DNA from: Xenophilus aerolatus
GTDB lineage: Bacteria > Pseudomonadota > Gammaproteobacteria > Burkholderiales > Burkholderiaceae_C
Direction of reading: 5' to 3'
Assembly: GCA_029968055.1 (NCBI GenBank)
Contig: JASCNX010000001.1
Span: forward strand, 372,001 to 436,000
Length of the DNA stretch: 64,000 bases
Each line of letters starts with the position of its first letter. Position 1 is the first letter of the stretch. The position numbers and the translations under genes are program-made. Positions 56,765 to 64,000 of this stretch are shown here, piece by piece. The notes below the pieces were generated by a model that did no database searches, had not been told where the DNA came from, and saw only the letters and a list, made by a program, of their open reading frames with translations.

Positions 56765-57946
56765 ATGGCCGCTGACCTTTTCCTGCCTGCTCCATGGCGC
56801 CGCTCCGGGCGGGCGCTGTTCCTGCCCGTGCTGGTCGCTGCGCTCGCCGCCGGCTGTTCGAAGCCGCCGCCGCAGGAAGAGCCGGTGCGCGCCGTGAAGG
56901 TGATGGCGGTCGGCACCAGCCCGTATGGCAGCGAGCCGGAATTCGCGGCCGAGGTTCGGGCGCGGATCGAATCGCGGCTGGGCTTCCGTGTCGCCGGCAA
57001 GATCGTGCGCCGGCAGGCCGAACTGGGCCAGGCGGTGAAGGCCGGGCAGGTCCTGGCGCAACTCGATCCGCAGGACCTGCGGCTGGCGGCCGAGGCAGCG
57101 CGGGCCCAGTCGGTCGCGGCCCAGACCAACCGCGACCTGGCCGCCGCGGACCTGAAGCGCTATCGAGAGTTGCGGGCGCAGAACTTCATCAGCGGCGCCG
57201 AACTCGACCGGCGCGAGGCCACCTTCAAGTCGGCCCAGGCGCAGTACGAGCAGGCGCAGGCGCAGGTCGCGGCGCAGGGCAACCAGGCCAGCTACGCCAC
57301 GCTGGTGGCCGACGCGGCCGGCGTGGTCACCGGCATCGAGGCCGAGCCGGGCCAGGTCGTCTCGGCCGGCACGCCGGTCGTGCGCATCGCCCAGGACGGC
57401 GCGCGCGACGTGGTGTTCTCGGTGCCCGAAGACCGGGCCGGCCAGGTCACGCCCGGCTCGGCCGTGAAGGTGCGCGGCTGGGCCAGCGACCGCGAGATCG
57501 AGGGCCGCGTGCGCGAGGTGGCCGCCAGCGCCGATGCGGTGACCCGGACCTACACGGTGAAGGTGAGCATCGACGCGGCGAGTTCGCCGCCGCTGGGCGC
57601 CACGGTGTATGCCCGCCCGCAGGCGTTGTCGCACAGCGGTGCGCCGGTGCTCAAGCTGCCGACCAGCGCGTTGCGGCAGGAGGGCGGCGGCACGGCCGTG
57701 TGGGTGCTCGACAAGGGCTCGATGACAGTGAAATCGCAGCCGGTGCAGGTGGCCACGGCCGACGGCAACGAGGCTGTGATCGCGAGCGGCGTGGCGCCTG
57801 GCACGCTGGTCGTGACGGCTGGCGTGCACGTGCTTTCGCCCGGCCAGAAGGTCGCGATCTACCAGGAAAAAGGGGCTGCGGCGCCCGCCGCGCCCGCGCC
57901 GGGCGCCACGAACGACGTCGCGCCCGCTGCGCCGGGGGCGAAGTGA
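56765..57946 (+). CDS. RND efflux periplasmic adaptor lipoprotein
   Basis: A 393-residue HlyD-like adaptor. A lipoprotein signal with the lipobox ending at Cys31 (ALAAGC) is followed by the first lipoyl half (FRVAGKIVRRQAELGQAVKAGQVLAQLDPQDLRLA in part), a coiled-coil hairpin (FKSAQAQYEQAQAQVAAQG), the second lipoyl half (GVVTGIEAEPGQVVSAG) and a beta-barrel. An Ala/Pro-rich tail ends it. The stop overlaps the pump gene start by 1 bp. It is the first gene after the operator at 56700. Confidence 0.93.
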   Translation: MAADLFLPAPWRRSGRALFLPVLVAALAAGCSKPPPQEEPVRAVKVMAVGTSPYGSEPEFAAEVRARIESRLGFRVAGKIVRRQAELGQAVKAGQVLAQLDPQDLRLAAEAARAQSVAAQTNRDLAAADLKRYRELRAQNFISGAELDRREATFKSAQAQYEQAQAQVAAQGNQASYATLVADAAGVVTGIEAEPGQVVSAGTPVVRIAQDGARDVVFSVPEDRAGQVTPGSAVKVRGWASDREIEGRVREVAASADAVTRTYTVKVSIDAASSPPLGATVYARPQALSHSGAPVLKLPTSALRQEGGGTAVWVLDKGSMTVKSQPVQVATADGNEAVIASGVAPGTLVVTAGVHVLSPGQKVAIYQEKGAAAPAAPAPGATNDVAPAAPGAK

Positions 57947-60900
57947 TGCAGGCGGCGCCCGAGCCCGGCAAGACCGGCTTCAACCTGTCGAAATGGGCGC
58001 TCGACCATGCGCCGCTGACGCGCTACCTGATGGTGGTGCTGATGCTGCTGGGCTTCGCCGCGTACTTCCAGCTCGGCCAGGACGAGGACCCGCCCTTCAC
58101 CTTCCGCGCGATGGTGGTGCGCACCTATTGGCCCGGCGCCACTGCGCAGCAGGTGGCCGAGCAGGTGACCGACAAGCTCGAGCGCACGCTGCAGGAAGTG
58201 CCCTACGCCGACAAGATCCGCAGCTACAGCAAGCCCGGCGAGTCGCAGATCATCTTCGAGATCAAGGACTCCTCGAAGCCCACCGAGGTGGCCAACGTCT
58301 GGTACACGGTGCGCAAGAAGATCGGCGACATGCGCAGCACGCTGCCGGGCAACGTGCAGGGGCCTTTCTTCAATGACGAGTTCGGCGACGTGTACGGCGT
58401 GATCTACGCCTTGCAGAGCGACGGCTTTAGCTATGCGGAACTCAAGGACTTCGCCGACGACGTGCGCCAGCAGTTGCTGCGTGTGAAGGACGTGGCCAAG
58501 GTCGACCAGTTCGGCGTGCAGGACCAGAAGGTCTGGATCGAGGTCTCGCAGAAGCGCCTGGCGCAGCTGGGCCTGGACTTCAACCAGGTGCTGCAGCAGC
58601 TGGGCGCGCAGAACGCGGTGGAGAGCGCCGGCACGATCCAGTCGACGCAGGACGTGGTGCAGGTGCGGGTGGGCGGCCAGTTCACGGACGTGGAGCAGCT
58701 GCGCGCCATGCCGATCCGCGGCAGTTCGGGCAACCAGTTGCGGCTCTCGGACATCGCGGAAGTGCGGCGCGGCTACATCGATCCGCCCTCGGTCAAGGTG
58801 CGCTTCCAGGGCAGGGAAGTGATCGGCCTGGGCATCTCGATGGCCAAGGGCGGCGACATCATCGCCCTGGGCCAGTCGCTGCGCACCGCGACCGAGCACA
58901 TCCAGAAATCGCTGCCGGTGGGCGTGACGCTGGCGCAGGTGCAGGACCAGCCGGCCGCCGTCGCCAGCTCGGTGGGCGAATTCGTGCACGTGCTGATCGA
59001 GGCCGTGGTCATCGTGCTGGCCGTGAGCTTCATTTCGCTGGGGCTCCACAAGGGGGGGCGCTTCGGCTGGCACATCGACTACCGGCCGGGGCTGGTGGTG
59101 GGCATCACCATCCCGCTCGTGCTGGCCGTGACCTTCCTGGCCATGAACTACTTCGGCATCGGGCTGCACAAGATCTCGCTGGGCTCGCTCATCATCGCGC
59201 TGGGCCTGCTGGTGGACGACGCCATCATCGCGGTGGAGATGATGGTGCGGAAGATGGAGGAGGGCTACGACAAGGTGCGCGCCGCCACCTTCGCCTACGA
59301 CGTGACGGCCAAGCCCATGCTCACCGGCACGCTCATCACGGCGGCGGGCTTCCTGCCCATCGGCATCGCCAAGTCGGTGACGGGCGAATACACCTTCGCC
59401 ATCTTCGCGGTGACGGTGACCGCGCTGGTGCTGTCGTGGCTGGTGTCGGTGTACTTCGTGCCTTACCTGGGCACGCTGCTGCTCAAGGTCAAGCCGCACG
59501 ATCCCGACGCGCCGCCGCACGAGTTGTTCGACACGCCGTTCTACAGCCGCTTCCGGCGCACGGTGGGCTGGTGCGTGGACCACCGGTGGATCACCATCGC
59601 GGCGACGGTGGGCATCTTCGCGCTCGGCATCGTGGGCATGGGCAAGGTGCAGCAGCAGTTCTTTCCCGATTCGAGCCGGCCCGAGATCATGGTGGACATC
59701 TGGTTCCCCGAGGGCACGGCCTTCTCCGCCAACGAGGCGGTGGCCAAGCGCCTGGAGGCGCGGCTGATGCGGGAGGAGGGCGTGTCGTCGGTCGCGACCT
59801 GGATCGGCTCGGGCACGCCGCGCTTCTACCTGCCGCTGGACCAGGTGTTCCCGCAATCCAACGTCTCGCAGTTCATCGTGCTGGCCAAGTCGTTGCACGA
59901 GCGCGAGGCCATCCGCCTGCGGCTTCCGAAGCTGCTGGCGGCGGAGTTTCCCGAGGTGCGCGGACGCGTGAAGCTGTTGCCCAACGGCCCGCCGGTGCCG
60001 TACCCGGTGCAGTTCCGCGTGATCGGCGCCGACCCCGCCAAGCTGCGCCTGCGCGCCGACGAGGTCAAGGCCGTGATGCGCGAGAACGCCAACCTGCTGG
60101 GCGTGAACGACAACTGGAACGAGTCGGTCAAGGTCATCCGGCTAGAGGTCGACCAGGCGAAGGCGCGGGCGCTGGGCGTGACCAGCCAGGCCATCGCGCA
60201 GGCCTCGCGCACCATGTTCAGCGGCACCACCGTGGGCCAGTACCGCGAGAACGACAAGCTGATCGACATCGTGCTGCGGCAGTTGCCCGACGAGCGCGAA
60301 GCGATTTCGGATATCGGCAACGCCTACCTGCCGACGACGTCGGGCCGCTCCATCCCGCTGGCGCAGATCGCCAAGCCGGTGTTCACCTGGGAGCCGGGCG
60401 TGATGTGGCGCTGGAACCGCGACTACGCCATCACGGTGCAGGGCGACATCGTCGAGGGACTGCAGGGCGCCACCGTGACCGAGCAGGTGCTGCCCCGGCT
60501 GCGTGCGCTGGAGGCAAAATGGAACACCCAGGGCGACGGCGCCGTGCGCATCGAGGTGGCCGGCGCGGTGGAGGAGAGCAGCAAGGGTTCGGCCTCGATC
60601 GTCGCGGGCGTGCCGATCATGCTGTTCATCGTCTTCACCCTGCTCATGCTGCAGCTGCACAGCTTCAGCCGTTCGCTGCTCGTGTTCATCACGGGCCCGC
60701 TGGGCATCGCGGGGGTGGCCGGGGCCTTGCTGGTGCTGAACCGGCCTTTCGGCTTCGTCGCGCTGCTGGGGGTGATCGCGCTGATGGGCATGATCCAGCG
60801 CAACTCGGTCATCCTGATCGACCAGATCGAGCTCGACCGTGCGTCCGGCGTGCCGGCCTGGAACGCGATCGTCGAATCGGCGGTGCGGCGGCTGCGTCCC

Positions 60901-61083
60901 ATCGTCCTGACGGCCGCAGCCGCCGTGCTGGCCATGATCCCGCTCTCGCGCAGCGTGTTCTGGGGGCCGATGGCGGTGGCCATCATGGGCGGCCTGATCG
61001 TCGCGACGGTGCTGACCCTGCTGGCGCTGCCGGCCATGTATGCCGCGTGGTTCCGGATCCACCGGGAGCCGGACGCGGCCTAG
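57946..61083 (+). CDS. RND efflux transporter permease (second system)
   Basis: A 1045-residue RND pump. It begins MQAAPEPGKTGFNLSKWALDH; the first periplasmic domain has VRTYWPGATAQQVAEQVTDKLE, the helix-4 proton-relay pair is in GLLVDDAIIAVEMMV, and the second-half match is MIQRNSVILIDQIELDRA. It is of the hydrophobic-compound (AcrB-like, VexF-type) class. No outer membrane channel gene follows, so it may borrow one, for example that at 33207. Its TAG stop codon abuts the tandem repeat. Confidence 0.93.
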   Translation: MQAAPEPGKTGFNLSKWALDHAPLTRYLMVVLMLLGFAAYFQLGQDEDPPFTFRAMVVRTYWPGATAQQVAEQVTDKLERTLQEVPYADKIRSYSKPGESQIIFEIKDSSKPTEVANVWYTVRKKIGDMRSTLPGNVQGPFFNDEFGDVYGVIYALQSDGFSYAELKDFADDVRQQLLRVKDVAKVDQFGVQDQKVWIEVSQKRLAQLGLDFNQVLQQLGAQNAVESAGTIQSTQDVVQVRVGGQFTDVEQLRAMPIRGSSGNQLRLSDIAEVRRGYIDPPSVKVRFQGREVIGLGISMAKGGDIIALGQSLRTATEHIQKSLPVGVTLAQVQDQPAAVASSVGEFVHVLIEAVVIVLAVSFISLGLHKGGRFGWHIDYRPGLVVGITIPLVLAVTFLAMNYFGIGLHKISLGSLIIALGLLVDDAIIAVEMMVRKMEEGYDKVRAATFAYDVTAKPMLTGTLITAAGFLPIGIAKSVTGEYTFAIFAVTVTALVLSWLVSVYFVPYLGTLLLKVKPHDPDAPPHELFDTPFYSRFRRTVGWCVDHRWITIAATVGIFALGIVGMGKVQQQFFPDSSRPEIMVDIWFPEGTAFSANEAVAKRLEARLMREEGVSSVATWIGSGTPRFYLPLDQVFPQSNVSQFIVLAKSLHEREAIRLRLPKLLAAEFPEVRGRVKLLPNGPPVPYPVQFRVIGADPAKLRLRADEVKAVMRENANLLGVNDNWNESVKVIRLEVDQAKARALGVTSQAIAQASRTMFSGTTVGQYRENDKLIDIVLRQLPDEREAISDIGNAYLPTTSGRSIPLAQIAKPVFTWEPGVMWRWNRDYAITVQGDIVEGLQGATVTEQVLPRLRALEAKWNTQGDGAVRIEVAGAVEESSKGSASIVAGVPIMLFIVFTLLMLQLHSFSRSLLVFITGPLGIAGVAGALLVLNRPFGFVALLGVIALMGMIQRNSVILIDQIELDRASGVPAWNAIVESAVRRLRPIVLTAAAAVLAMIPLSRSVFWGPMAVAIMGGLIVATVLTLLALPAMYAAWFRIHREPDAA

Positions 61084-61280
61084 CGGGCGCCGCCGGGCCG
61101 CTCCCAAGGCGGTCCGCGCCTCCTCCTCGGGAGGTGGCGAATGACTTGCCGCGAAGCGGCATGCAGAGCCGGGAGGCCCATGGCGGGCGCCGCCGGGCCG
61201 CTCCCAAGGCGGTCCGCGCCTCCTCCTCGGGAGGTGGCGAATGACTTGCCGCGAAGCGGCATGCAGAGCCGGGAGGCCCA
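61083..61280 (+). repeat. Tandem direct repeat, two 98-bp copies
   Basis: Bases 61083-61180 and 61183-61280 are identical, with 2 bp between them (period 100). Each unit has an outer stem (GGGCC..TCCC with GGGAGGCCC) enclosing two hairpins, CCTCC-TCG-GGAGG and TGCCGC-GAA-GCGGCA. This is a cloverleaf-like, REP-type fold. The first copy begins with the last base of the RND stop codon. The stretch 61084-61409 holds this repeat, a hairpin and no protein gene. Confidence 0.95.
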
Positions 61281-61316
61281 CATTTACGGCTTAAAATACG
61301 CGGTTGACCGATTTCA

Positions 61317-61353
61317 GCGGGCGGTCTTCGCCAAGAGGCCGCCCGCTTTTCAC
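61317..61353 (+). terminator. Strong hairpin with T-run before tRNA-Leu
   Basis: GCGGGCGG and CCGCCCGC pair, and TCTT/AAGA extends the stem inside; TTTTC follows. It could terminate read-through from the RND operon, or end a short RNA started at the AT-rich TAAAAT (61292-61297). Confidence 0.7.
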
Positions 61354-61409
61354 ATCCTCCAGCAGCGACCCCTCGGGGGCGCCCGCCCCGCGGCGGTGCA
61401 GCTGGACTG

Positions 61410-61496
61410 GCGCGGGTGGCGAAATTGGTAGACGCACCAGGTTTAGGTCCTGACGCCAGCAATGGCGTGCCGGTTCGAGTCCGGCCCCGCGCACCA
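61410..61496 (+). tRNA. tRNA-Leu (anticodon TAG)
   Basis: The acceptor arms GCGCGGG (61410-61416) and CCCGCGC (61486-61492) pair fully, with A73 and an encoded CCA after them. The anticodon loop TTTAGGT shows TAG, which reads CUA and other CUN codons. The long variable arm is class II. With CCA it is 87 nt. The trigger factor gene starts 23 bp later. Confidence 0.97.
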
Positions 61497-61519
61497 GCCT
61501 CTTTCCAAGGAAGACTCCA

Positions 61520-62833
61520 ATGACCGTGAACGTTGAAACCCTCGAGAAGCTCGAACGGAAGATCACCCTGACCCTCCCGGTCGACACCATCAAGTCCGAG
61601 GTGGACTCGCGCCTCAAGCGCCTGGCCCGCACCGTGAAGATGGACGGCTTCCGCCCCGGCAAGGTGCCGATGAACGTCGTGGCCCAGCGCTACGGCTATT
61701 CGGTGCAGTACGAGGTCATGAACGACAAGGTCGGCGAGGCCTTCTCGCAGGCGGCCAACGAGGCCAAGCTGCGCGTGGCCGGCCAGCCCACGATCACCGA
61801 GAAGGACGGCGCGCCCGAAGGCCAGCTCGCCTTCGACGCGGTGTTCGAAGTCTTCCCCGAAGTGAAGGTCAACGACCTGTCGGGCGCCGAAGTCGAGCGT
61901 CTGTCGGCCGAAGTCAACGACGAGGCCATCGACCGCACGCTGGACATCCTGCGCAAGCAGCGCCGCACTTTCGCCCAGCGCGCTCAGGACGCGGCGGCCG
62001 AGGACGGCGACCGCGTGACCGTCGACTTCGAAGGCAAGATCGAGGGCGAGCCCTTCGAGGGCGGCAAGGCGGCCGACTTCCAGTTCGTGGTCGGCGAAGG
62101 CCAGATGCTCAAGGAGTTCGAGGATGCCGTTCGCGGCATGAAGGCCGGCGACAGCCGCACCTTCCCGCTCGCCTTCCCGGCCGACTACCACGGCAAGGAC
62201 GTGGCCGGCAAGCAGGCCGACTTCATGGTCACCGTGAAGAAGATCGAGGCCTCGCACCTGCCCGAAGTGAACGAGCAGCTCGCCAAGTCGCTGGGCATCG
62301 CCGACGCGACGGTCGAAGGCCTGCGCGCCGACATCCGCAAGAACCTCGAGCGCGAAGTCAAGTTCCGCCTCCTGGCGCGCAACAAGACGGCCGTGATGGA
62401 CGCGCTGATCGCCAACGCCGAACTGGACCTGCCCAAGTCGACGGTGCAGGCCGAAATCGACCGCATGGTCGAGGGCGCCCGCGCCGAGCTCAAGCAGCGC
62501 GGCATCAAGGACGCCGACAAGGCGCCGATCCCGGCCGACATCTTCCGTGAGCAGGCCGAGCGCCGCGTGCGCCTGGGCCTGGTGGTGGCCGAGGTGGTGC
62601 GCGCCAACGACCTGCAGGCCAAGCCCGAGCAGATCAAGGCCCACATCGACGAGCTGGCCGCCAGCTACGAGAAGCCCGCCGACGTGGTGCGCTGGTACTA
62701 CGGCGACAACCGCCGCCTGGCCGAGGTCGAGGCCGTGGTGATCGAGAACAATGTGACCGAGTTCGTCCTGGGCAAGGCCAAGGTGAACGACAAGGCCGTC
62801 TCCTTCGATGAGCTGATGGCCCAGCAGGGCTGA
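61520..62833 (+). CDS. tig: Trigger factor
   Basis: A 437-residue ribosome-bound chaperone. The ribosome-binding domain has the loop [17 protein letters not shown] near residue 45. A FKBP-type prolyl isomerase domain covers about residues 150-245 ([22 protein letters not shown] in part), and the helical C-terminal domain follows. It meets nascent chains at the tunnel exit. AAGGAAGA lies before the ATG. It is followed by clpP and clpX, the order normal in proteobacteria. Confidence 0.97.
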   Translation: MTVNVETLEKLERKITLTLPVDTIKSEVDSRLKRLARTVKMDGFRPGKVPMNVVAQRYGYSVQYEVMNDKVGEAFSQAANEAKLRVAGQPTITEKDGAPEGQLAFDAVFEVFPEVKVNDLSGAEVERLSAEVNDEAIDRTLDILRKQRRTFAQRAQDAAAEDGDRVTVDFEGKIEGEPFEGGKAADFQFVVGEGQMLKEFEDAVRGMKAGDSRTFPLAFPADYHGKDVAGKQADFMVTVKKIEASHLPEVNEQLAKSLGIADATVEGLRADIRKNLEREVKFRLLARNKTAVMDALIANAELDLPKSTVQAEIDRMVEGARAELKQRGIKDADKAPIPADIFREQAERRVRLGLVVAEVVRANDLQAKPEQIKAHIDELAASYEKPADVVRWYYGDNRRLAEVEAVVIENNVTEFVLGKAKVNDKAVSFDELMAQQG

Positions 62834-62928
62834 TCGGCCGGCCCGGGGGCCGTTTCGCCATGGGGCTTGTGCTTGGCGGCACAGGCCCCATTTCATTCTG
62901 GCGTTGGGCTTCCAAGAAAACGCCGGGC

Positions 62929-62988
62929 CGCCCCAAGTTTTCTTGTCCCCCTCGGGGGGCGGGTCGGGGCTTGCCCGACCCTGGGGCG
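62929..62988 (+). repeat. REP-like folded element before clpP
   Basis: The outer arms CGCCCCA (62929-62935) and TGGGGCG (62982-62988) enclose two hairpins, CCCCC..GGGGG (62947-62959) and GGTCGGG-GCTTG-CCCGACC (62962-62980). The design and the leading CCGGGCCGC resemble the unit repeated at 61083, so the two are probably members of one family. Confidence 0.6.
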
Positions 62989-63018
62989 CGTACAGTAGGA
63001 CTTCTTCCGGAGAGAAAC

Positions 63019-63627
63019 ATGAGTGCACACGAAACCCAGGCCCTCGGGCTGATCCCGATGGTCATCGAGCAGTCGGGGCGCGGCGAACGCTCCTTCGACA
63101 TCTATTCGCGCCTGCTCAAGGAGCGCGTGATCTTCCTGGTCGGCGAAGTGAACGACCAGACCGCCAACCTCGTCGTGGCGCAGATGCTCTTCCTGGAGAG
63201 CGAGAACCCCGACAAGGACATTTCCCTGTACATCAACTCGCCCGGCGGCAGCGTCACGGCCGGCATGTCGATCTACGACACCATGCAGTTCGTCAAGCCG
63301 GACGTGTCGACCATGTGCCTGGGCTTCGCGGCCAGCATGGGCGCCTTCCTGCTGGCGGCCGGTGCCAAGGGCAAGCGCTACTCGCTGCCGAATTCCAAGG
63401 TCATGATCCACCAGGTCCTGGGCGGCGCCCGGGGCCAGGCGACCGACATCGAGATCCAGGCGCGCGACATCCTGCGTACCAAGGACCAGATGAACCGCAT
63501 CCTGGCCGAGCGCACCGGCCAGCCCCTGGAGAAGGTCAAGGCCGACACCGAGCGGGACTACTACATGACCGCCGACGAAGCCAAGGACTACGGCATCGTC
63601 GACCAGGTCATCGCCCAGCGCAGCTGA
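63019..63627 (+). CDS. clpP: ATP-dependent Clp protease proteolytic subunit
   Basis: A 202-residue serine protease subunit. The catalytic triad is Ser106 ([11 protein letters not shown]), His131 ([10 protein letters not shown]) and Asp180 (TERDYYM). [19 protein letters not shown] is the oxyanion-hole region. It forms a double heptamer that degrades proteins unfolded by ClpX. CGGAGAG lies 6-7 nt before the ATG at 63019. Between tig and clpP (185 bp) lies the folded repeat-like element. Confidence 0.97.
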   Translation: MSAHETQALGLIPMVIEQSGRGERSFDIYSRLLKERVIFLVGEVNDQTANLVVAQMLFLESENPDKDISLYINSPGGSVTAGMSIYDTMQFVKPDVSTMCLGFAASMGAFLLAAGAKGKRYSLPNSKVMIHQVLGGARGQATDIEIQARDILRTKDQMNRILAERTGQPLEKVKADTERDYYMTADEAKDYGIVDQVIAQRS

Positions 63628-63662
63628 TCCCGGGCGTCCAGGCCGCCCGCGAGGGCATCACG

Positions 63663-63697
63663 ACGGCGTTTTCCCTCCGGGAAACGCCGTTTTTTCT
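63663..63697 (+). terminator. Terminator-type hairpin between clpP and clpX
   Basis: ACGGCGTTTTCCC (63663-63675) pairs, with one bulged T, with GGGAAACGCCGT (63679-63690), followed by TTTTTCTTT. It would reduce read-through into clpX and suggests that clpX has its own promoter. Confidence 0.75.
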
Positions 63698-63738
63698 TTC
63701 GTTATCATTGGTCACTTCCCCCAGCGAGGCACTGTTAC

Positions 63739-64000
63739 ATGGCCGATAAAAAAGGCTCATCCAGCGAAAAGACGCTTTATTGCTCGTTCTGCGGCAAGAG
63801 CCAGCACGAGGTCAAGAAGCTGATCGCGGGCCCCTCGGTCTTCATCTGCGACGAGTGCATCGACCTGTGCAACGAGATCATCCGTGACGAGTTGCCGGCC
63901 GGCGAGGAAAGCCGCGAAGGCCGCGGCGACCTGCCGACGCCCGCCGAGATCAAGACCAACCTCGACAACTACGTCATCGGCCAGGAAGTGGCCAAGCGCA
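63739..64000 (+). CDS. clpX: Clp protease ATP-binding subunit ClpX (3' end outside the window)
   Basis: The first 87 residues of ClpX are present. The N-terminal zinc finger has Cys15, Cys18, Cys37 and Cys40 ([12 protein letters not shown] and [14 protein letters not shown]), and [22 protein letters not shown] leads into the AAA+ domain, which is cut off by the window end. ClpX unfolds substrates and feeds them to ClpP. The ATG is at 63739, after a terminator-type hairpin. Confidence 0.97.
   Translation, partial: MADKKGSSSEKTLYCSFCGKSQHEVKKLIAGPSVFICDECIDLCNEIIRDELPAGEESREGRGDLPTPAEIKTNLDNYVIGQEVAKR

Noticed and set aside
61083-61280. Tandem repeat considered as a CRISPR array
   Set aside because: Only two 98-bp copies with a 2-bp gap, no spacers and no cas genes.
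60983-63028. A 681-codon minus-strand frame across tRNA-Leu and trigger factor
   Set aside because: It runs through a tRNA and the tandem repeat and lies opposite tig; it is an open frame only because of high GC.

Overview
The window is one uninterrupted piece of a high-GC (about 70 %) bacterial chromosome. Every part points to a betaproteobacterium of the Burkholderiales, most likely Comamonadaceae and close to Variovorax. The reasons are the TctDE/TctCBA (Bug-type) citrate-like uptake system, an acdR-acdS ACC deaminase pair of the kind known from Variovorax and other rhizosphere bacteria, the tig-clpP-clpX order, hopanoid squalene genes, GTG/TTG starts, and GC-rich intergenic repeats of a style common in this family. 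The genus is inference. I see no prophage, insertion sequence, CRISPR array or rRNA.

Layout. 1-6.4 kb: end of a large DUF748/AsmA-like protein and a DUF349 protein with an Arg/Gly-rich segment. 6.6-10.1 kb (minus): TPR protein, two cyclophilins, lpxH and an MtfA-like peptidase. 10.3-16.3 kb (plus): cysS, alkA-like glycosylase, accA, tilS, lysC, tRNA-Ser(GCT) and a terminator, with a small DUF1232 gene opposite. 16.5-24 kb: recQ convergent with a LigC-like DNA ligase, then YihY, PPK2, Hsp15 and the TctD/TctE two-component pair on the minus strand, divergent from tctC-tctB-tctA (24.1-27.3 kb). 27.4-28.7 kb: a SET-domain protein and two small proteins of unknown function. 28.8-35.5 kb (minus): a TetR-controlled RND efflux operon. 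35.6-37.9 kb: fasciclin protein and a PAS-sigma54 activator. 38.2-44.9 kb: a Liv-type ABC transporter operon that continues into an alpha/beta hydrolase and a DUF1993 gene. 45-47.9 kb: CcdA-like/thioredoxin-like pair, then acdR and acdS. 48-54.6 kb: DyP peroxidase, hemH, HAD phosphatase, SH3 protein and hpnE-hpnD-hpnC. 54.7-61.1 kb: kup and a second RND efflux pair. 61.1-64 kb: tandem repeat, tRNA-Leu(TAG), tig, clpP and the start of clpX.

The most interesting unit lies at 36.3-44.9 kb. A sigma54-dependent activator gene sits upstream of a transporter/hydrolase operon. That operon has a near-consensus -24/-12 promoter (38247-38263), a nested palindrome about 120 bp upstream of the predicted start (38128-38180), a short leader with a good ribosome binding site, and a strong terminator after the last gene (44898-44922). 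Two copies of a long hairpin repeat lie just before livG and livM. Together this looks like a regulated uptake-and-hydrolysis system for an unidentified small molecule.

Other regulatory DNA can be read directly: an 11-bp tandem direct repeat before tctC (an OmpR-family-type site), a perfect palindrome before the TetR gene, and a sigma70 promoter with a different TetR-type palindrome before the second RND operon, which has no regulator gene nearby. A 98-bp unit is repeated in tandem at 61083-61280, and a relative with the same fold lies before clpP.
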